The translations under genes and the position numbers were made by a program. This document shows positions 1 through 9,304 of a stretch of DNA of 36,581 nt, one piece after another (positions within the stretch are counted from its first letter, which is position 1; every line of letters begins with the position of its first letter). The notes under the pieces are model-generated. The model had not been told where the DNA came from, did not search any database, and was given only the letters and a program-made list of their open reading frames with translations. The stretch lies in the NCBI RefSeq assembly GCF_007828045.1, contig NZ_VITN01000037.1, positions 1-36,581 of the forward strand, given 5' to 3'. The stretch comes from Nitrospirillum amazonense. GTDB lineage: Bacteria; Pseudomonadota; Alphaproteobacteria; Azospirillales; Azospirillaceae.

Positions 1-160
1 GATGATCACACCATCATGTTGCCAACTGCCGCTGCATGATCCTCCCGGCCAAACCCGCCGGAGAGCCCGATGGCCAGGCCCCTGTTACACCACGCCTAGG
101 GACACGATCTCCGAATTGGTGGACCTTCGCTAAGCTCGGCAGCGAGCCAGGAGGTTACCC
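1..160. other. Unassigned leader, probably insertion-sequence debris
   Basis: No open frame here is recognisable. The 3' part, from about position 79, runs straight into the truncated IS3-type OrfA start at 161, which has a good ribosome binding site (GGAGG at 151-155). It is therefore probably the left end and leader of that element. I could not define terminal inverted repeats. The origin of the first 78 bases is unknown. Confidence 0.35.
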
Positions 161-268
161 ATGACGACAGCCCGCCGTTCGTTCACGGACGAATTTAAAC
201 AGGAGGCCGTGTCGCTGCTTGGTAAGACTGGATGTTTGTCCGAGGTGAGGTGGCGATCGTGTTCCTAG
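161..268 (+). mobile_element. IS3-family OrfA remnant (N-terminal 24 residues)
   Basis: An ATG at 161, preceded by GGAGG, opens a 35-codon frame. Its first 24 residues (starting MTTARRSFTDEFKQEAV) match the conserved start of IS3-family OrfA, a helix-turn-helix DNA-binding protein of about 90-100 aa. After residue 24 the similarity stops and the frame ends at a TAG, so the helix-turn-helix is lost and no OrfB follows. This is a dead fragment, probably cut by a later insertion or deletion. The family assignment rests on a short stretch. Confidence 0.6.
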
Positions 269-347
269 CAGGGTGATGAAAAAGCCTATGGCTGCCTGAG
301 TTTCGGCATGATTCACTATTGGCCTTGGGCACGCGGTCGAGGGTGGG

Positions 348-605
348 ATGCGCGGATCAGACGAGCGATCGGGGGAGTTGTTCTCCTACGTTGATCTTGA
401 GATGCGGGTGCGGACGGACCATCCGCTTCGGCCGATCCGGGAGATGGCGAACACGGCATTGGCCGTTTTGTCGGACGACTTCACGGCGCTCTATTCCGGC
501 ATTGGAAGGCCGTCGATCGCACCGGAAATGCTGCTGCGGGCGATGCCGTTACAGGCGTTTTACTCGATCCGGTCGGAGCGGCTAGTTGATGGAACGGCTG
601 GAATA
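348..605 (+). mobile_element. IS4/IS5-superfamily transposase remnant (N-terminal, frameshifted)
   Basis: The frame starting MRGSDERSGELFSYVDLE, continuing through GRPSIAPEMLLRAM and QAFYSIRSER, is the well-conserved N-terminal region (DUF772-type) of IS5-group transposases. After SIRSER the family normally continues QLMEQLEYDLLFRWF. Here one extra base near 583-586 shifts the frame. The expected residues (LMERLEYDLLVR) are still readable in the next frame up to about 605, and then the homology ends. The catalytic DDE region is absent. The element is inactive and lies about 145 bp upstream of cobW. Confidence 0.75.
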
Positions 606-750
606 CGACCTGCTGGTTCGTGAATAAGAGATCAATGAGGGCGGCGACGTACAGTCAGCCGTCGGCCATAGGATCTTATCGCCTCTTCTCTTTTTGTTCA
701 AAGTTCCGCAGCATCCACTCCCGTCCCTTAAGTCCCTGAGAGCCTGTGCC

Positions 751-1800
751 ATGCCGACCCCCACCGCCAAAATCCCCGCCACCGTCGTCACCGGCTTCCT
801 CGGCGCCGGCAAGACCACGCTGATCCGCGGCCTGCTGCAGAATCCGGGCGGCCGGCGCCTGGCGCTGATCATCAATGAGTTCGGCGATGTCGGCGTCGAT
901 GGCGCCGTGCTCAAAGGCTGCGGTGATGAGACCTGCCCGGAGGACCGGGTGATCGAGTTGGCCAACGGCTGTCTGTGCTGCACCGTGGCGGATGATTTCG
1001 TGCCGGCGCTGGAAACGCTGCTGAACCGCGCCGACCCGCCGGACCACATTATCATCGAGACCAGCGGCCTGGCCCTGCCCAAGCCCCTGGTGCGCGCCTT
1101 CACCTGGCCGGCGGTGCGCTCGCGCGTCACGGTGGACGGCGTGGTGGCGGTGGTGGCGGCCGACGCCGTGGCCGAGGGCCGCTTCGCGCCCGATGCCGAG
1201 GCCCTGGCGCGGCAGAAGGCCGCCATGGAGGCCGGCGACGCCACAGTGGAGCATGAAACCCCGGTGCAGGAGGTGTTCGAGGACCAGGTGCTGTGCGCCG
1301 ACCTGATCCTGGTCAGCAAGACCGACCTGGTGGATGAGGCCGGGCTGGCCGCCGTGGCCGAGACGGTGAAGGCCCTGCGCCCCACCGCCCCGCTGCTGGT
1401 GCGCGTGGCCCATGGCGATATCGACCCCAATGTGCTGCTGGGCCTGTCGGCTGAGGCGGAGGCCGACCTGGACGCTCGCATCAGCCATCATGACACCGAG
1501 GAAGACCACGACCACGACGACTTCACCAGCTTCGTCGCCGAATTGCCATCCCAGGCCGATCCGGAGGCCCTGGCCCGCCGGCTGGGCGAGGTCACCCAGC
1601 GCTTCGGCATCCTGCGCCTGAAGGGCTTCATCGATGTGCCGGGCAAGCCCATGCGCCTGCTGGTGCAGGGTGTGGGCGCCCGCATCCAGACCAGCTACGA
1701 TCGGCTGTGGGGCCCGGACGAGGCACGGCGCAGCCGCTTGGTGGTGATCGGCGAGACGGGCCTGGACAGGGCGGCCATCGAGGCGGCGCTGGCCGCCTGA
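751..1800 (+). CDS. cobW: CobW, cobalamin-locus G3E GTPase (metallochaperone)
   Basis: 349-aa G3E-family P-loop GTPase. Visible features: Walker A GFLGAGKT (residues 15-22), metal-binding CLCC (74-77), SKTD guanine-specificity motif (189-192), and a His/Asp-rich loop HHDTEEDHDHDD (246-257) between the GTPase and CobW C-terminal domains. CobW is thought to deliver cobalt to the CobNST chelatase; CobN is encoded next. I chose ATG 751 because homologues begin a few residues before the P-loop; an in-frame TTG at 694 would add a non-conserved tail. No cobalamin riboswitch is visible upstream, only insertion-sequence remnants. The cobW-cobN gap is 155 bp. Identification is firm; the exact biochemical role of CobW is known only by family. 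Confidence 0.95.
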   Translation: MPTPTAKIPATVVTGFLGAGKTTLIRGLLQNPGGRRLALIINEFGDVGVDGAVLKGCGDETCPEDRVIELANGCLCCTVADDFVPALETLLNRADPPDHIIIETSGLALPKPLVRAFTWPAVRSRVTVDGVVAVVAADAVAEGRFAPDAEALARQKAAMEAGDATVEHETPVQEVFEDQVLCADLILVSKTDLVDEAGLAAVAETVKALRPTAPLLVRVAHGDIDPNVLLGLSAEAEADLDARISHHDTEEDHDHDDFTSFVAELPSQADPEALARRLGEVTQRFGILRLKGFIDVPGKPMRLLVQGVGARIQTSYDRLWGPDEARRSRLVVIGETGLDRAAIEAALAA

Positions 1801-1955
1801 CTGGCCGCGCGGGCCGGGCGCGGACGCAAGGCGGTGCCCGGCCCCAATCCCGCGGTTGACCAATCCGCCTGTTGAATTGACGGCGTATAGGGGCTAGAGC
1901 GGCATAAAGCTCGCTTTTGGTCTTTCAGTGTCGTCACACGGGTTTCGCCCTTCCC

Positions 1956-4900
1956 ATGCACCTGTTGCCCACCCAGGCCGAGGATCTGCTGGCGTCCCCC
2001 CAAGCCGAGGATTTGGGGCAGACGCCGGCGGAGTGCGTGTTGCTGTCCTTTTCCGACAGTGACCTGTCGGCGGTGGCCACCGCCTATCACGCCTTGGGCG
2101 ACGTGCCGTGGCGGCCCACCCTGCGCCTGGCCAATCTGATGCGCCTGGGGCATCCCCTATCCGTCGATATGTATGTCGAGGCGGTGGTATCGCGGGCCCG
2201 TCTGGTGGTGTTGCGCCTGAACGGCGGCGCCGGCTATTGGCGCTATGGGCTGGAGCAGGTGGCGGAGACCTGCCGGGCCCGGGGCATCGCCCTGGCCGTG
2301 GTGCCTGGGGAGGCCAAAGCGGATCCCAGCCTGGACGCCGCCGGCACCGTGGACTTGGCCACCACCCACCGGCTGTGGCGCTGCTTCGTGGAAGGCGGGC
2401 CGGAGAACATGGCCCGGTTGCTGGTTCAGGCCGCCCACCTGGTGGGCCGCCAGCCGCCCGCCGATCTGCTGGTGGGGGAGCCCACGGCCCTGCCCCGCTA
2501 TGGCCGCCATGAGGGTTGGCGGCCGGCGACGGCCGTCGAGGGACCACCGGCAGCACTGGTCTTCTACCGGTCACACCTGCAGGCCGGCAATCTGACGGCC
2601 CTGCACGCCCTGGCCGACGCCTTGGCCCGGCGCGGCCTGGCGCCGCACCTCTATTACGCGGCCAGCCTGAAGGAAGGTCCGGCGGTGCTATGGCTGGCGG
2701 CCGAACTGGCGGCCCTGCGGCCGGCCGTGGTGCTGAACGCCACCGGCTTTTCCGCGCGCCAGGGCCCGGAGGACGCGTCCCCCCTGGACGCTCCCGGTGT
2801 GCCGGTGCTGCAGGCCGTGCTGTCCACGGGCACGGAGGCGCTATGGGAAAAGGCGCGCGCCGGCTTGGGCCCGGCCGACCTCGCCATGACCGTGGTGCTG
2901 CCGGAAATGGACGGCCGGTTGCAAGGTCCCGCCATCGCCTTCAAGGCGGCCGCCGACTGGGATGCCGCCCTGGAATACGCCCCGACCTTGAGCCGCCCTC
3001 GTGCCGACCGGGTGGACGCGCTGGCCGACAAGGCGGTCGCCTGGGCCCGTCTGGCCGCCACCCCGCCGATGGGACGACGCGTGGCCCTGGTGCTGTCCGA
3101 CTATCCCGCCCGCGGCGGCACCGGCCTGGCGCTGGGCCTGGACACGCCGGCCAGCACCCTGGCGATGCTGGCGGCTCTGGCCGGCGCCGGCTATGGGGTG
3201 GCGGACAGGCCGGCCGATGGCGCCGCCCTGATGGCCGCCCTGCGCCGGCCCCTCGACGGCGATGCGCCGGGCCTGAGCCTGGCCGATTACGCCCGGCTGA
3301 TGGACCCGGCGGCGCTGGCCGCCATCACCGCGCGGTGGGGCCCCCCTTCAGCCGACCCTCTGGCGCACGACGGAGCGCTGCGCTTTCGCGTCCAGTCCTG
3401 CGGCAATGTATTCGTGGCGGTCCAGCCCAGCCGGGGGCATGGCGTTATCGACAGCGCCGCCCACCATGACCCCGATACCCCCCCCAGCCACGGCTATGCC
3501 GCCTTTCACCTGTGGCTGCGCCACGTCGCGGACATCCATGCCCTGGTGCAGGTGGGCGCCCACGGTACGCTGGAATGGCTGCCGGGCAAAGCCGTGGCTC
3601 TGTCGGCCGACTGCTGGCCGGAGCGACTGGCAGGATCCCTGCCCGTCCTCTACCCCTACATCGCCACCAATCCCGGCGAGGGTGTGCAGGCCCGCCGCCG
3701 CCTGGGCGCCGTGCTGGTGGGGCACTTGCCGCCGCCGCCCGTGCCGGCGGGACTGCACGGCGATTTGGCGGCCCTGGAGCAGGCGCTGGACGAATACGCC
3801 CAGGCGCAGAGCCTGGACCCGCGCCGCCTGCCCACCCTGCGCGCCCGCATCCGCGACCTGGCCTGGGAGGCCGGTGTCACCCGTGACCTGAACCTGCCGG
3901 CCAATCTGGCCACGGGGGATCTTCCCGACGAAGCCCTGGCCCGGCTGGACGCCCATCTCTGCGACATCAAGGAGATGCAGATCCGCGATGGGCTGCATGT
4001 CTTCGGGGCAGCGCCGGACGACGGCGCCCAGGCCGCCTTCCTGGCCGCCATGGCGCGCTTCCCCCGTCGTGACCGGCCATCCATGACCGAGGCGCTGGCC
4101 CGCGACCTGGGCCTGGCCGGCACGCTGGAGGACCTGTTCACAGGCGACGCCGCCACGCCCTGGCCCCATCCCCTGCCGGCCCTGCTGGCGGAGCGAACGG
4201 GAACCAGCCCCACCGTCGGCCGTGTGCGGGCGGCACTGGATGGCCTGGTGCGGGCGCTAGTGTCGGGCCACATCGTTGCGCATCCGGAATGGGAAAGGGC
4301 CGCAGCCGTCCTGGCCACTCTGCACGCCGAGGTGGCGCCCCCCTTGGCCGCCAGCGGCCCGGCGGAGATGGCGGCCCTGCTGGCCGGCCTGGACGGCCGC
4401 TTCGTCGCCCCCGGCCCCGGTGGGTCGCCGGCGCGCGGCCGGGCGGATGTGTTGCCCACCGGCCGCAACCTTTACGCCATCGATCCCCGCGCCGTGCCCA
4501 CGCCCAGCGCCTGGGCCTTGGGCTGGAAGGGGGCGGATGCCGTGCTGACCCGTCATCTGCAGGACCAGGGCGACTGGCCCCGGCAGTTGGTGGTGGATTG
4601 CTGGGGCAGCCCCACCCTGCGCACCGGCGGCGAGGAACTGGCCCAGGCCCTGGCCCTGATGGGCGTACGCCCCGTGTGGGAGGCCGGCAGCGGCCGGGTG
4701 ACGGGCGTGGAGGTGTTGCCGGCCTCAGTGCTGGGCCGGCCGCGCGTGGATGTGACCCTGCGCATTTCCGGTCTGTTCCGCGACATGTTCCCGGCGCAGC
4801 TGGCGTTGTTCGACCAGGCGGCGCGCAAGGTCGCCGGGCTGGACGAGCCGGACGCGGTCAATCCCCTGGCCACCGCCGTGCGGGCCGACCGCGACGCCCT

Positions 4901-5645
4901 GCTATCCACCGGCATGGATACGGCGGAGGCTGATCGCCAGGCCACGGCCCGCGTCTACGGCGCCGCCCCTGGCGGCTACGGCACAGGCCTGGCGCAACCG
5001 CTGGCCACCGGCGACTGGCAGGCCCGCGACCAGCTGGGCGCCGCCTATCTCGACACCGGCTGCCACGCCTATGGCCTGGACCTGGACGGCGTGGCCTTGC
5101 CCGCCCTGTTCCGCCGGCGCGTGGGCTTGGCCGACGCCCTGGTCCATATCCAGGACCAACGCGAAACCGATGTGCTGGACAATGACGGCATGACCCAGTT
5201 CGAGGGCGGGTTCGCCGCCGCCGCCGGCCTGCTGGGCAGCGATCCCGTCCTTTATCACGTCGACAGCGCCGAGCCGGAGCGCATCACGCCCCGCACCCTG
5301 GCGGAGGAGGCCGCCCGCGTGGTGCGCGGTCGCGCCGCCAACCCACGCTGGATCGATGGGCAACGCCGCCATGGCCATAGCGGGGCCGCCAACCTGGCCC
5401 GCACCGTGGATGGCGCCGTGGCCCTGGCGGCGCTGACGGGTGCCGTGCGATCCCACCAGGTGGACAGCCTCTATGATGCCTATGTGGCGGATGGCGAAAC
5501 CTGGGCCTTCCTGTCGGACAGCAACCCTGACGCCGCCCGGCAAATCCTGGATCGGTTCCAAGAAGCTTTGCAGCGCGGCCTGTGGCATCCCCGGCGCAAT
5601 TCCACGCCCGAGGATCTAACCCGCCTGCGGGAGGAATTGGCATGA
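1956..5645 (+). CDS. cobN: CobN, cobaltochelatase large subunit
   Basis: 1229-aa CobN/magnesium-chelatase H-type subunit, close to the usual length of about 1250 aa. With CobS and CobT (not in this window) it inserts Co2+ into hydrogenobyrinic acid a,c-diamide, using ATP, in the cytoplasm. The start MHLLPTQAEDLL and the following LGQTPAE match the conserved CobN N-terminus, so ATG 1956 is preferred over the upstream TTG at 1917. Central motifs QVGAHGTLEWLPGK and PYIATNPGEG, and the C-terminal SLYDAYVADGETWAFL, are family hallmarks. Its stop overlaps the cobG start (ATGA), indicating translational coupling. Confidence 0.97.
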   Translation: MHLLPTQAEDLLASPQAEDLGQTPAECVLLSFSDSDLSAVATAYHALGDVPWRPTLRLANLMRLGHPLSVDMYVEAVVSRARLVVLRLNGGAGYWRYGLEQVAETCRARGIALAVVPGEAKADPSLDAAGTVDLATTHRLWRCFVEGGPENMARLLVQAAHLVGRQPPADLLVGEPTALPRYGRHEGWRPATAVEGPPAALVFYRSHLQAGNLTALHALADALARRGLAPHLYYAASLKEGPAVLWLAAELAALRPAVVLNATGFSARQGPEDASPLDAPGVPVLQAVLSTGTEALWEKARAGLGPADLAMTVVLPEMDGRLQGPAIAFKAAADWDAALEYAPTLSRPRADRVDALADKAVAWARLAATPPMGRRVALVLSDYPARGGTGLALGLDTPASTLAMLAALAGAGYGVADRPADGAALMAALRRPLDGDAPGLSLADYARLMDPAALAAITARWGPPSADPLAHDGALRFRVQSCGNVFVAVQPSRGHGVIDSAAHHDPDTPPSHGYAAFHLWLRHVADIHALVQVGAHGTLEWLPGKAVALSADCWPERLAGSLPVLYPYIATNPGEGVQARRRLGAVLVGHLPPPPVPAGLHGDLAALEQALDEYAQAQSLDPRRLPTLRARIRDLAWEAGVTRDLNLPANLATGDLPDEALARLDAHLCDIKEMQIRDGLHVFGAAPDDGAQAAFLAAMARFPRRDRPSMTEALARDLGLAGTLEDLFTGDAATPWPHPLPALLAERTGTSPTVGRVRAALDGLVRALVSGHIVAHPEWERAAAVLATLHAEVAPPLAASGPAEMAALLAGLDGRFVAPGPGGSPARGRADVLPTGRNLYAIDPRAVPTPSAWALGWKGADAVLTRHLQDQGDWPRQLVVDCWGSPTLRTGGEELAQALALMGVRPVWEAGSGRVTGVEVLPASVLGRPRVDVTLRISGLFRDMFPAQLALFDQAARKVAGLDEPDAVNPLATAVRADRDALLSTGMDTAEADRQATARVYGAAPGGYGTGLAQPLATGDWQARDQLGAAYLDTGCHAYGLDLDGVALPALFRRRVGLADALVHIQDQRETDVLDNDGMTQFEGGFAAAAGLLGSDPVLYHVDSAEPERITPRTLAEEAARVVRGRAANPRWIDGQRRHGHSGAANLARTVDGAVALAALTGAVRSHQVDSLYDAYVADGETWAFLSDSNPDAARQILDRFQEALQRGLWHPRRNSTPEDLTRLREELA

Positions 5646-6991
5646 GTACCCCCATCAATCCGCCACGGGTGCGGGGCGCCTGCCCCGGCGCGCTGGTGCC
5701 CATGGCGGTGGCCGACGGCCTGCTGGTGCGCCTGCGTATTCCCGGCGGCAGGCTGTCGGGGCCGATGGCGGCGGCAATCTGCGGCCTGGCGGAGCGCCAC
5801 GGCAACGGCCTGGTGGATCTGAGCCAACGGGCCAATCTGCAAATCCGCGGTGTGACCGAAGCGACACTGCCCGCCTTGACCGACGCCCTGCGCGAGCTGG
5901 GCCTGGTCAACGGCGACCCGGCGGCGGAGAGGGTGCGCAATGTGCTGTGCAGCCCCACCTGCGGCCTGGACCCGGCGTGCGCGCCCGTGCGCGCCCTGGC
6001 CCAGGCGCTGGACGCCGCCTTGGCCGCCAGTCCCGACCTGTGGGCCGCGCTGCCGGCCAAGTTCAGTTTCGTCCTGAACGGTGGTGGTCAAGCGCCCCTG
6101 GCCGATACCGTGGCCGATATCCGCTTCGACGCCCTGCCCGGCACCGGCCTGTTCCGGGTGGCGGTGGGCGGAGACCAGACCGGCGCCACGCCGCTGGGTG
6201 TCTGCGCCGCCGACGCGGTGGTGGACACGGCCCTAACCCTGGCCCGCACCTATGTCCGCCTCTCGAATGGCCGATACCGGCGCCTGGCCGCCCTGGTGGC
6301 GGCGGAGGGCACGGCCGGGCTCGCCGTCCATGTCGCCTTGGCCCCGATGCCCGCCGGTACCGGCCTGCCCGGCCTGCGCCTTGAGCAGGTGCTGGGGCCG
6401 CACGCTGGCTGGATGGGACTCGCCTTTCCCTTCGGCGGCATGAGCACTCAATGGCTGGCGCTCGTCGCGCACATGACGCCGGCGCTGCGCCTGACACCCT
6501 GGCGCGCCGTGCTGCTGGAAGGCGGCGGCAGTGACCTGGTTGAAATCTTTGAGCCCACAGGATTATTCATCCTGGCGCCCGAGGACCCCCGCCTGGCGCT
6601 GTCGGCCTGCAGTGGTCGCGGTGCCTGTGATTCAGGATTGACGGACGCGCGCGGCGACGCCCTGGCGCTGGCCCGGGTCGCCCCCCGCCTGCTGGCGCGC
6701 GGGCATATCCATGTCTCGGCCTGTGCCAAGGGCTGCGCCCACCCCGCCTCGGCGCTGGTCACCCTGACGGCACGGGGCGATCAGGCCTATGATGTCGGCC
6801 TGCTGGCACCCGCCGGCGGGGTGGCGCAATGGCGCGGCGTGACGCCGGCCCGTGCGACATCGCTGGTGGCGGCGCTGGAAGCTGTCTATACCCACCGGAT
6901 GCGGGCGGATGAGGATCCGGCCGCCTTCATCACCCGCCTGGGTGGGCCGGCCGAACTGGCCGCCCTGGTCGAGGCCACTGTCGTCGCGTAG
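5642..6991 (+). CDS. cobG: CobG, precorrin-3B synthase (oxygen-dependent)
   Basis: 449-aa nitrite/sulfite-reductase-like protein that hydroxylates precorrin-3A at C20 with O2 to form precorrin-3B, the ring-contraction substrate of CobJ. The Fe-S signature is intact: Cys323, Cys329, Cys361 and Cys365 (C-x5-C ... C-x3-C) within SACSGRGACDSG and SACAKGCAHP. ATG 5642 is inside the cobN stop (4-bp overlap); an upstream in-frame ATG at 5582 lies within cobN and is not needed. The presence of CobG marks the aerobic cobalamin route. The cobH start follows 14 nt after its stop. Confidence 0.95.
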   Translation: MSTPINPPRVRGACPGALVPMAVADGLLVRLRIPGGRLSGPMAAAICGLAERHGNGLVDLSQRANLQIRGVTEATLPALTDALRELGLVNGDPAAERVRNVLCSPTCGLDPACAPVRALAQALDAALAASPDLWAALPAKFSFVLNGGGQAPLADTVADIRFDALPGTGLFRVAVGGDQTGATPLGVCAADAVVDTALTLARTYVRLSNGRYRRLAALVAAEGTAGLAVHVALAPMPAGTGLPGLRLEQVLGPHAGWMGLAFPFGGMSTQWLALVAHMTPALRLTPWRAVLLEGGGSDLVEIFEPTGLFILAPEDPRLALSACSGRGACDSGLTDARGDALALARVAPRLLARGHIHVSACAKGCAHPASALVTLTARGDQAYDVGLLAPAGGVAQWRGVTPARATSLVAALEAVYTHRMRADEDPAAFITRLGGPAELAALVEATVVA

Positions 6992-7005
6992 AGGAAGCCG
7001 CCCCC

Positions 7006-7671
7006 GTGTCCAGTCCCGAGCCCCATAGCCGAGGCGCGCCCCCGCAGTACGATTACATCCGCGATGGCGCCGCCATCTACGCCCGGTCGTTCGCCATCAT
7101 CCGGGAAGAGGCCAGGCTGGACCATCTGCCGGAGGACCTGCGCGCCGTGGCCGTGCGCATCATCCATGCGGCGGGGCTGGTCGAGACGGCCGAGCACCTG
7201 CTGTTCTCATCCGACGTGGGGGCGGTCGCCCGCGCCGCCCTGCGCAGCGGTGCGCCCATCCTGTGCGACGCCCAGATGGTGGCGCACGGCGTCACCCGCG
7301 CCCGCCTGCCGGCCGATAACGCCGTCATCTGCACCCTGACCGACCCCGCCGTGCCCGCCCTGGCGCAGGAGCTGGGCACCACCCGTTCCGCCGCGGCTCT
7401 GGAACTGTGGCGCCCGCACCTGGAGGGCGCGGTGGTGGCCATCGGCAACGCGCCCACCGCCCTGTTCCACCTGCTGGAGATGATCGCGGCCGGCGCCCCC
7501 CGTCCCGCCGCCGTCCTGGGCTTCCCCGTGGGCTTCGTCGGGGCAGCGGAAAGCAAGGACGCCCTGGCCGCCAATCCCTGGGCGCTGCCCTATCTGGCCG
7601 TGGCAGGCCGGCGGGGCGGCAGCGCCATGGCGGCGGCGGCGGTCAACGCCCTGGCTTCGGACCGGGAGTGA
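7006..7671 (+). CDS. cobH: CobH, precorrin-8X methylmutase
   Basis: 221-aa CobH/CbiC family enzyme that moves the C11 methyl group to C12, converting precorrin-8X to hydrogenobyrinic acid. His54 in RIIHAAG corresponds to the catalytic histidine of the family. The segments LFSSDVGAVARAAL and GAPILCDAQMVAHGV are also typical. The start is GTG at 7006, 14 nt after cobG, preceded by GAGGAAG; there is no in-frame ATG before the conserved core. The N-terminus, before YDYIRDG, is about 10 residues longer than in many homologues. cobI starts 5 nt after the stop. Confidence 0.94.
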   Translation: MSSPEPHSRGAPPQYDYIRDGAAIYARSFAIIREEARLDHLPEDLRAVAVRIIHAAGLVETAEHLLFSSDVGAVARAALRSGAPILCDAQMVAHGVTRARLPADNAVICTLTDPAVPALAQELGTTRSAAALELWRPHLEGAVVAIGNAPTALFHLLEMIAAGAPRPAAVLGFPVGFVGAAESKDALAANPWALPYLAVAGRRGGSAMAAAAVNALASDRE

Positions 7672-7676
7672 GCGGC

Positions 7677-8501
7677 ATGGGCACCATTACCCCCGGCACC
7701 CTCCCCCCTGGCACGTTATACGGCATCGGCACCGGCCCTGGTGACCCCGAGCTGATGACCCTGAAGGCGGTGCGCCTGCTGCGCGCCTGCCCCGTGGTGG
7801 CCTATTTCGCCAAGCGCGGCGGCCCCGGCCAGGCCCGGCGCATCGCCGCAAGCCATCTGGACGGCACCCATGAGGAGGTGCCCATGGTCTATCCCGTCAC
7901 GACCGAACTGCCGCCGGACAGCCCCGCCTACGCCGCCGCCATCGAGGGCTTCTTCGATGAGCAGGCGGAGCGGTTGGCGGCCTTTCTGGCCGCCGGCAAG
8001 TCCGTGGCGGTGCTGAACGAGGGCGACCCGTTCTTCTACGGGTCCTACATGCACCTGCATCTGCGCCTGGCGCACCGCTTCCGGGTGGAGGTGGTGCCGG
8101 GCGTGCCTTCCATCCTGGGCTGTGCGGCGCAGCTGCCCATTCCCCTCACCATCCGCGACGACGTGCTGTCGGTCATCCCCGGCACGCTGGGCGAGGTGGA
8201 GCTGGCCGCCGCCCTGGGCCGCGCCGACGCCGCCGCCGTCATGAAGCTGGGCGGCAACCTGCCCAAGGTGCGCCGGGTGATCGAAAGCCTGGGCCTGACC
8301 CACCGCGCCTGGTATGTGGAGCGCGGCACGACCGAAACCCAGCGGGTGCATCCCCTGGCCCAGGCGCCGGACGTCGCCCCTTACTTCGCCATGATTCTGA
8401 TCCCAGGCCAGGGCAAGCGCGGCGGCGTGCTGACCGCCCCCCAGGCGGCCAAGTCCGAGGCAGCCAAGTCCGAGGTGGCCAAGTCCGAGGTGGCGGAATG
8501 A
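7677..8501 (+). CDS. cobI: CobI, precorrin-2 C20-methyltransferase
   Basis: 274-aa SAM-dependent corrin methyltransferase (class III, tetrapyrrole methylase fold) that makes precorrin-3A from precorrin-2. Visible: the N-terminal GIGTGPGDPELMTLKA loop, NEGDPFFYGSYM and VVPGVPSILGCAA. The last 18 residues are a repeat of AKSE with Ala or Val before it, encoded by three near-identical 15-bp units (8445-8489). This tail is not part of the fold and probably arose by slippage. The ATG at 7677 follows the cobH stop by 5 nt. The stop overlaps the cobJ start (ATGA). Confidence 0.95.
   Translation: MGTITPGTLPPGTLYGIGTGPGDPELMTLKAVRLLRACPVVAYFAKRGGPGQARRIAASHLDGTHEEVPMVYPVTTELPPDSPAYAAAIEGFFDEQAERLAAFLAAGKSVAVLNEGDPFFYGSYMHLHLRLAHRFRVEVVPGVPSILGCAAQLPIPLTIRDDVLSVIPGTLGEVELAAALGRADAAAVMKLGGNLPKVRRVIESLGLTHRAWYVERGTTETQRVHPLAQAPDVAPYFAMILIPGQGKRGGVLTAPQAAKSEAAKSEVAKSEVAE
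8445..8489 (+). repeat. Three 15-bp tandem repeats in the cobI 3' end
   Basis: Three consecutive 15-bp units of the form GYRGCCAAGTCCGAG encode A/V-A-K-S-E three times at the very C-terminus of CobI. A partial fourth unit (gtggcg gaa) precedes the stop. The length is a multiple of three, so copy-number change would not break the frame or the 4-bp coupling with cobJ. Confidence 0.85.
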
Positions 8502-9304
8502 GCGTTCCCGGTTCACTGACCGTCGTCGGCCTGGGCCCCGGCCCCGACCGCTGGCTGACGCCGGAGGTGGCGGACGTGCTGGCCAACGCCACCGACCTGG
8601 TGGGCTACGGCCCCTATCTCGACCGCATCCCGCAGAGCTTCCACCGCCGCCACGGCTCCGACAACCGGGTAGAGCTGTCGCGCGCCCGTCTGGCGTTGGA
8701 CCTGGCGGTGTCGGGCCGCAAGGTGGCCCTGGTGTCGGGCGGCGACCCCGGCGTCTTCGCCATGGCGTCCGCCCTGTTCGAGGCGCTGGAGTCCGCCGAC
8801 GACCCCGCTTGGGCCGAGGTGCCGGTACGGGTGTGTCCCGGCGTCTCCGCCATGCTGGCGGCGGCCGCGCGGGTGGGCGCCCCGCTGGGGCACGACTTCT
8901 GCGTCCTGTCCCTGTCGGACAACCTGAAACCGTGGGATCTGGTGCTGAAGCGCCTGCGCCTGGCGGCGGAGGCCGACTTCGTCATCGCCCTCTACAACCC
9001 CATCTCCAAGGCGCGGCCCTGGCAGCTGGGTGCGGCGCTGGACACCCTGCGCACCATGAAGGATGCAGCGACACCGGTGGTGCTGGCCCGCGCCGTGGGC
9101 CGGCATGACGAGGACGTGACCATCACCACCCTGGCCGACTGCGACCCCACCAAGGCCGACATGCGCACCCTGGTGCTGATCGGGTCCAGCCAGACCCGGC
9201 TGCTACCCAAGGGCGGCGGCAAGGGGGGCGGCAAGGACGGCGATAGCCTGGGCGACGTCTGGGTCTACACGCCGCGCAGCTATTATTCGGCGGAGGTGCC
9301 GTGA
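8498..9304 (+). CDS. cobJ: CobJ, precorrin-3B C17-methyltransferase
   Basis: 268-aa tetrapyrrole methylase that methylates C17 and contracts the macrocycle, giving precorrin-4. Typical segments: VVGLGPGPDRWLTPEV, DLVGYGPYLDRI, VSGGDPGVFAMASA, VCPGVSAMLAAAARVGAPLGHDF and ALYNPISKARPWQL. A Gly/Lys-rich insert (KGGGKGGGKDGD) sits just before the C-terminal YTPRSYY motif. The start overlaps the cobI stop by 4 bp. The 3' end overlaps the convergent cobK gene by 22 bp. Confidence 0.95.
   Translation: MSVPGSLTVVGLGPGPDRWLTPEVADVLANATDLVGYGPYLDRIPQSFHRRHGSDNRVELSRARLALDLAVSGRKVALVSGGDPGVFAMASALFEALESADDPAWAEVPVRVCPGVSAMLAAAARVGAPLGHDFCVLSLSDNLKPWDLVLKRLRLAAEADFVIALYNPISKARPWQLGAALDTLRTMKDAATPVVLARAVGRHDEDVTITTLADCDPTKADMRTLVLIGSSQTRLLPKGGGKGGGKDGDSLGDVWVYTPRSYYSAEVP

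Noticed and set aside
600-750. Possible cobalamin riboswitch before cobW
   Set aside because: None of the conserved blocks (GGTGCC, GGGAA...CCGGTG, GCCACTGT, B12 box) is present.
676-1863. 395-aa minus-strand open frame over cobW
   Set aside because: Antisense to CobW with intact G3E motifs; no motif of its own.
1801-1955. Possible regulatory RNA in the cobW-cobN gap
   Set aside because: No riboswitch blocks; only a loose TTGACC/TATAGG-like promoter pattern that I would not defend.
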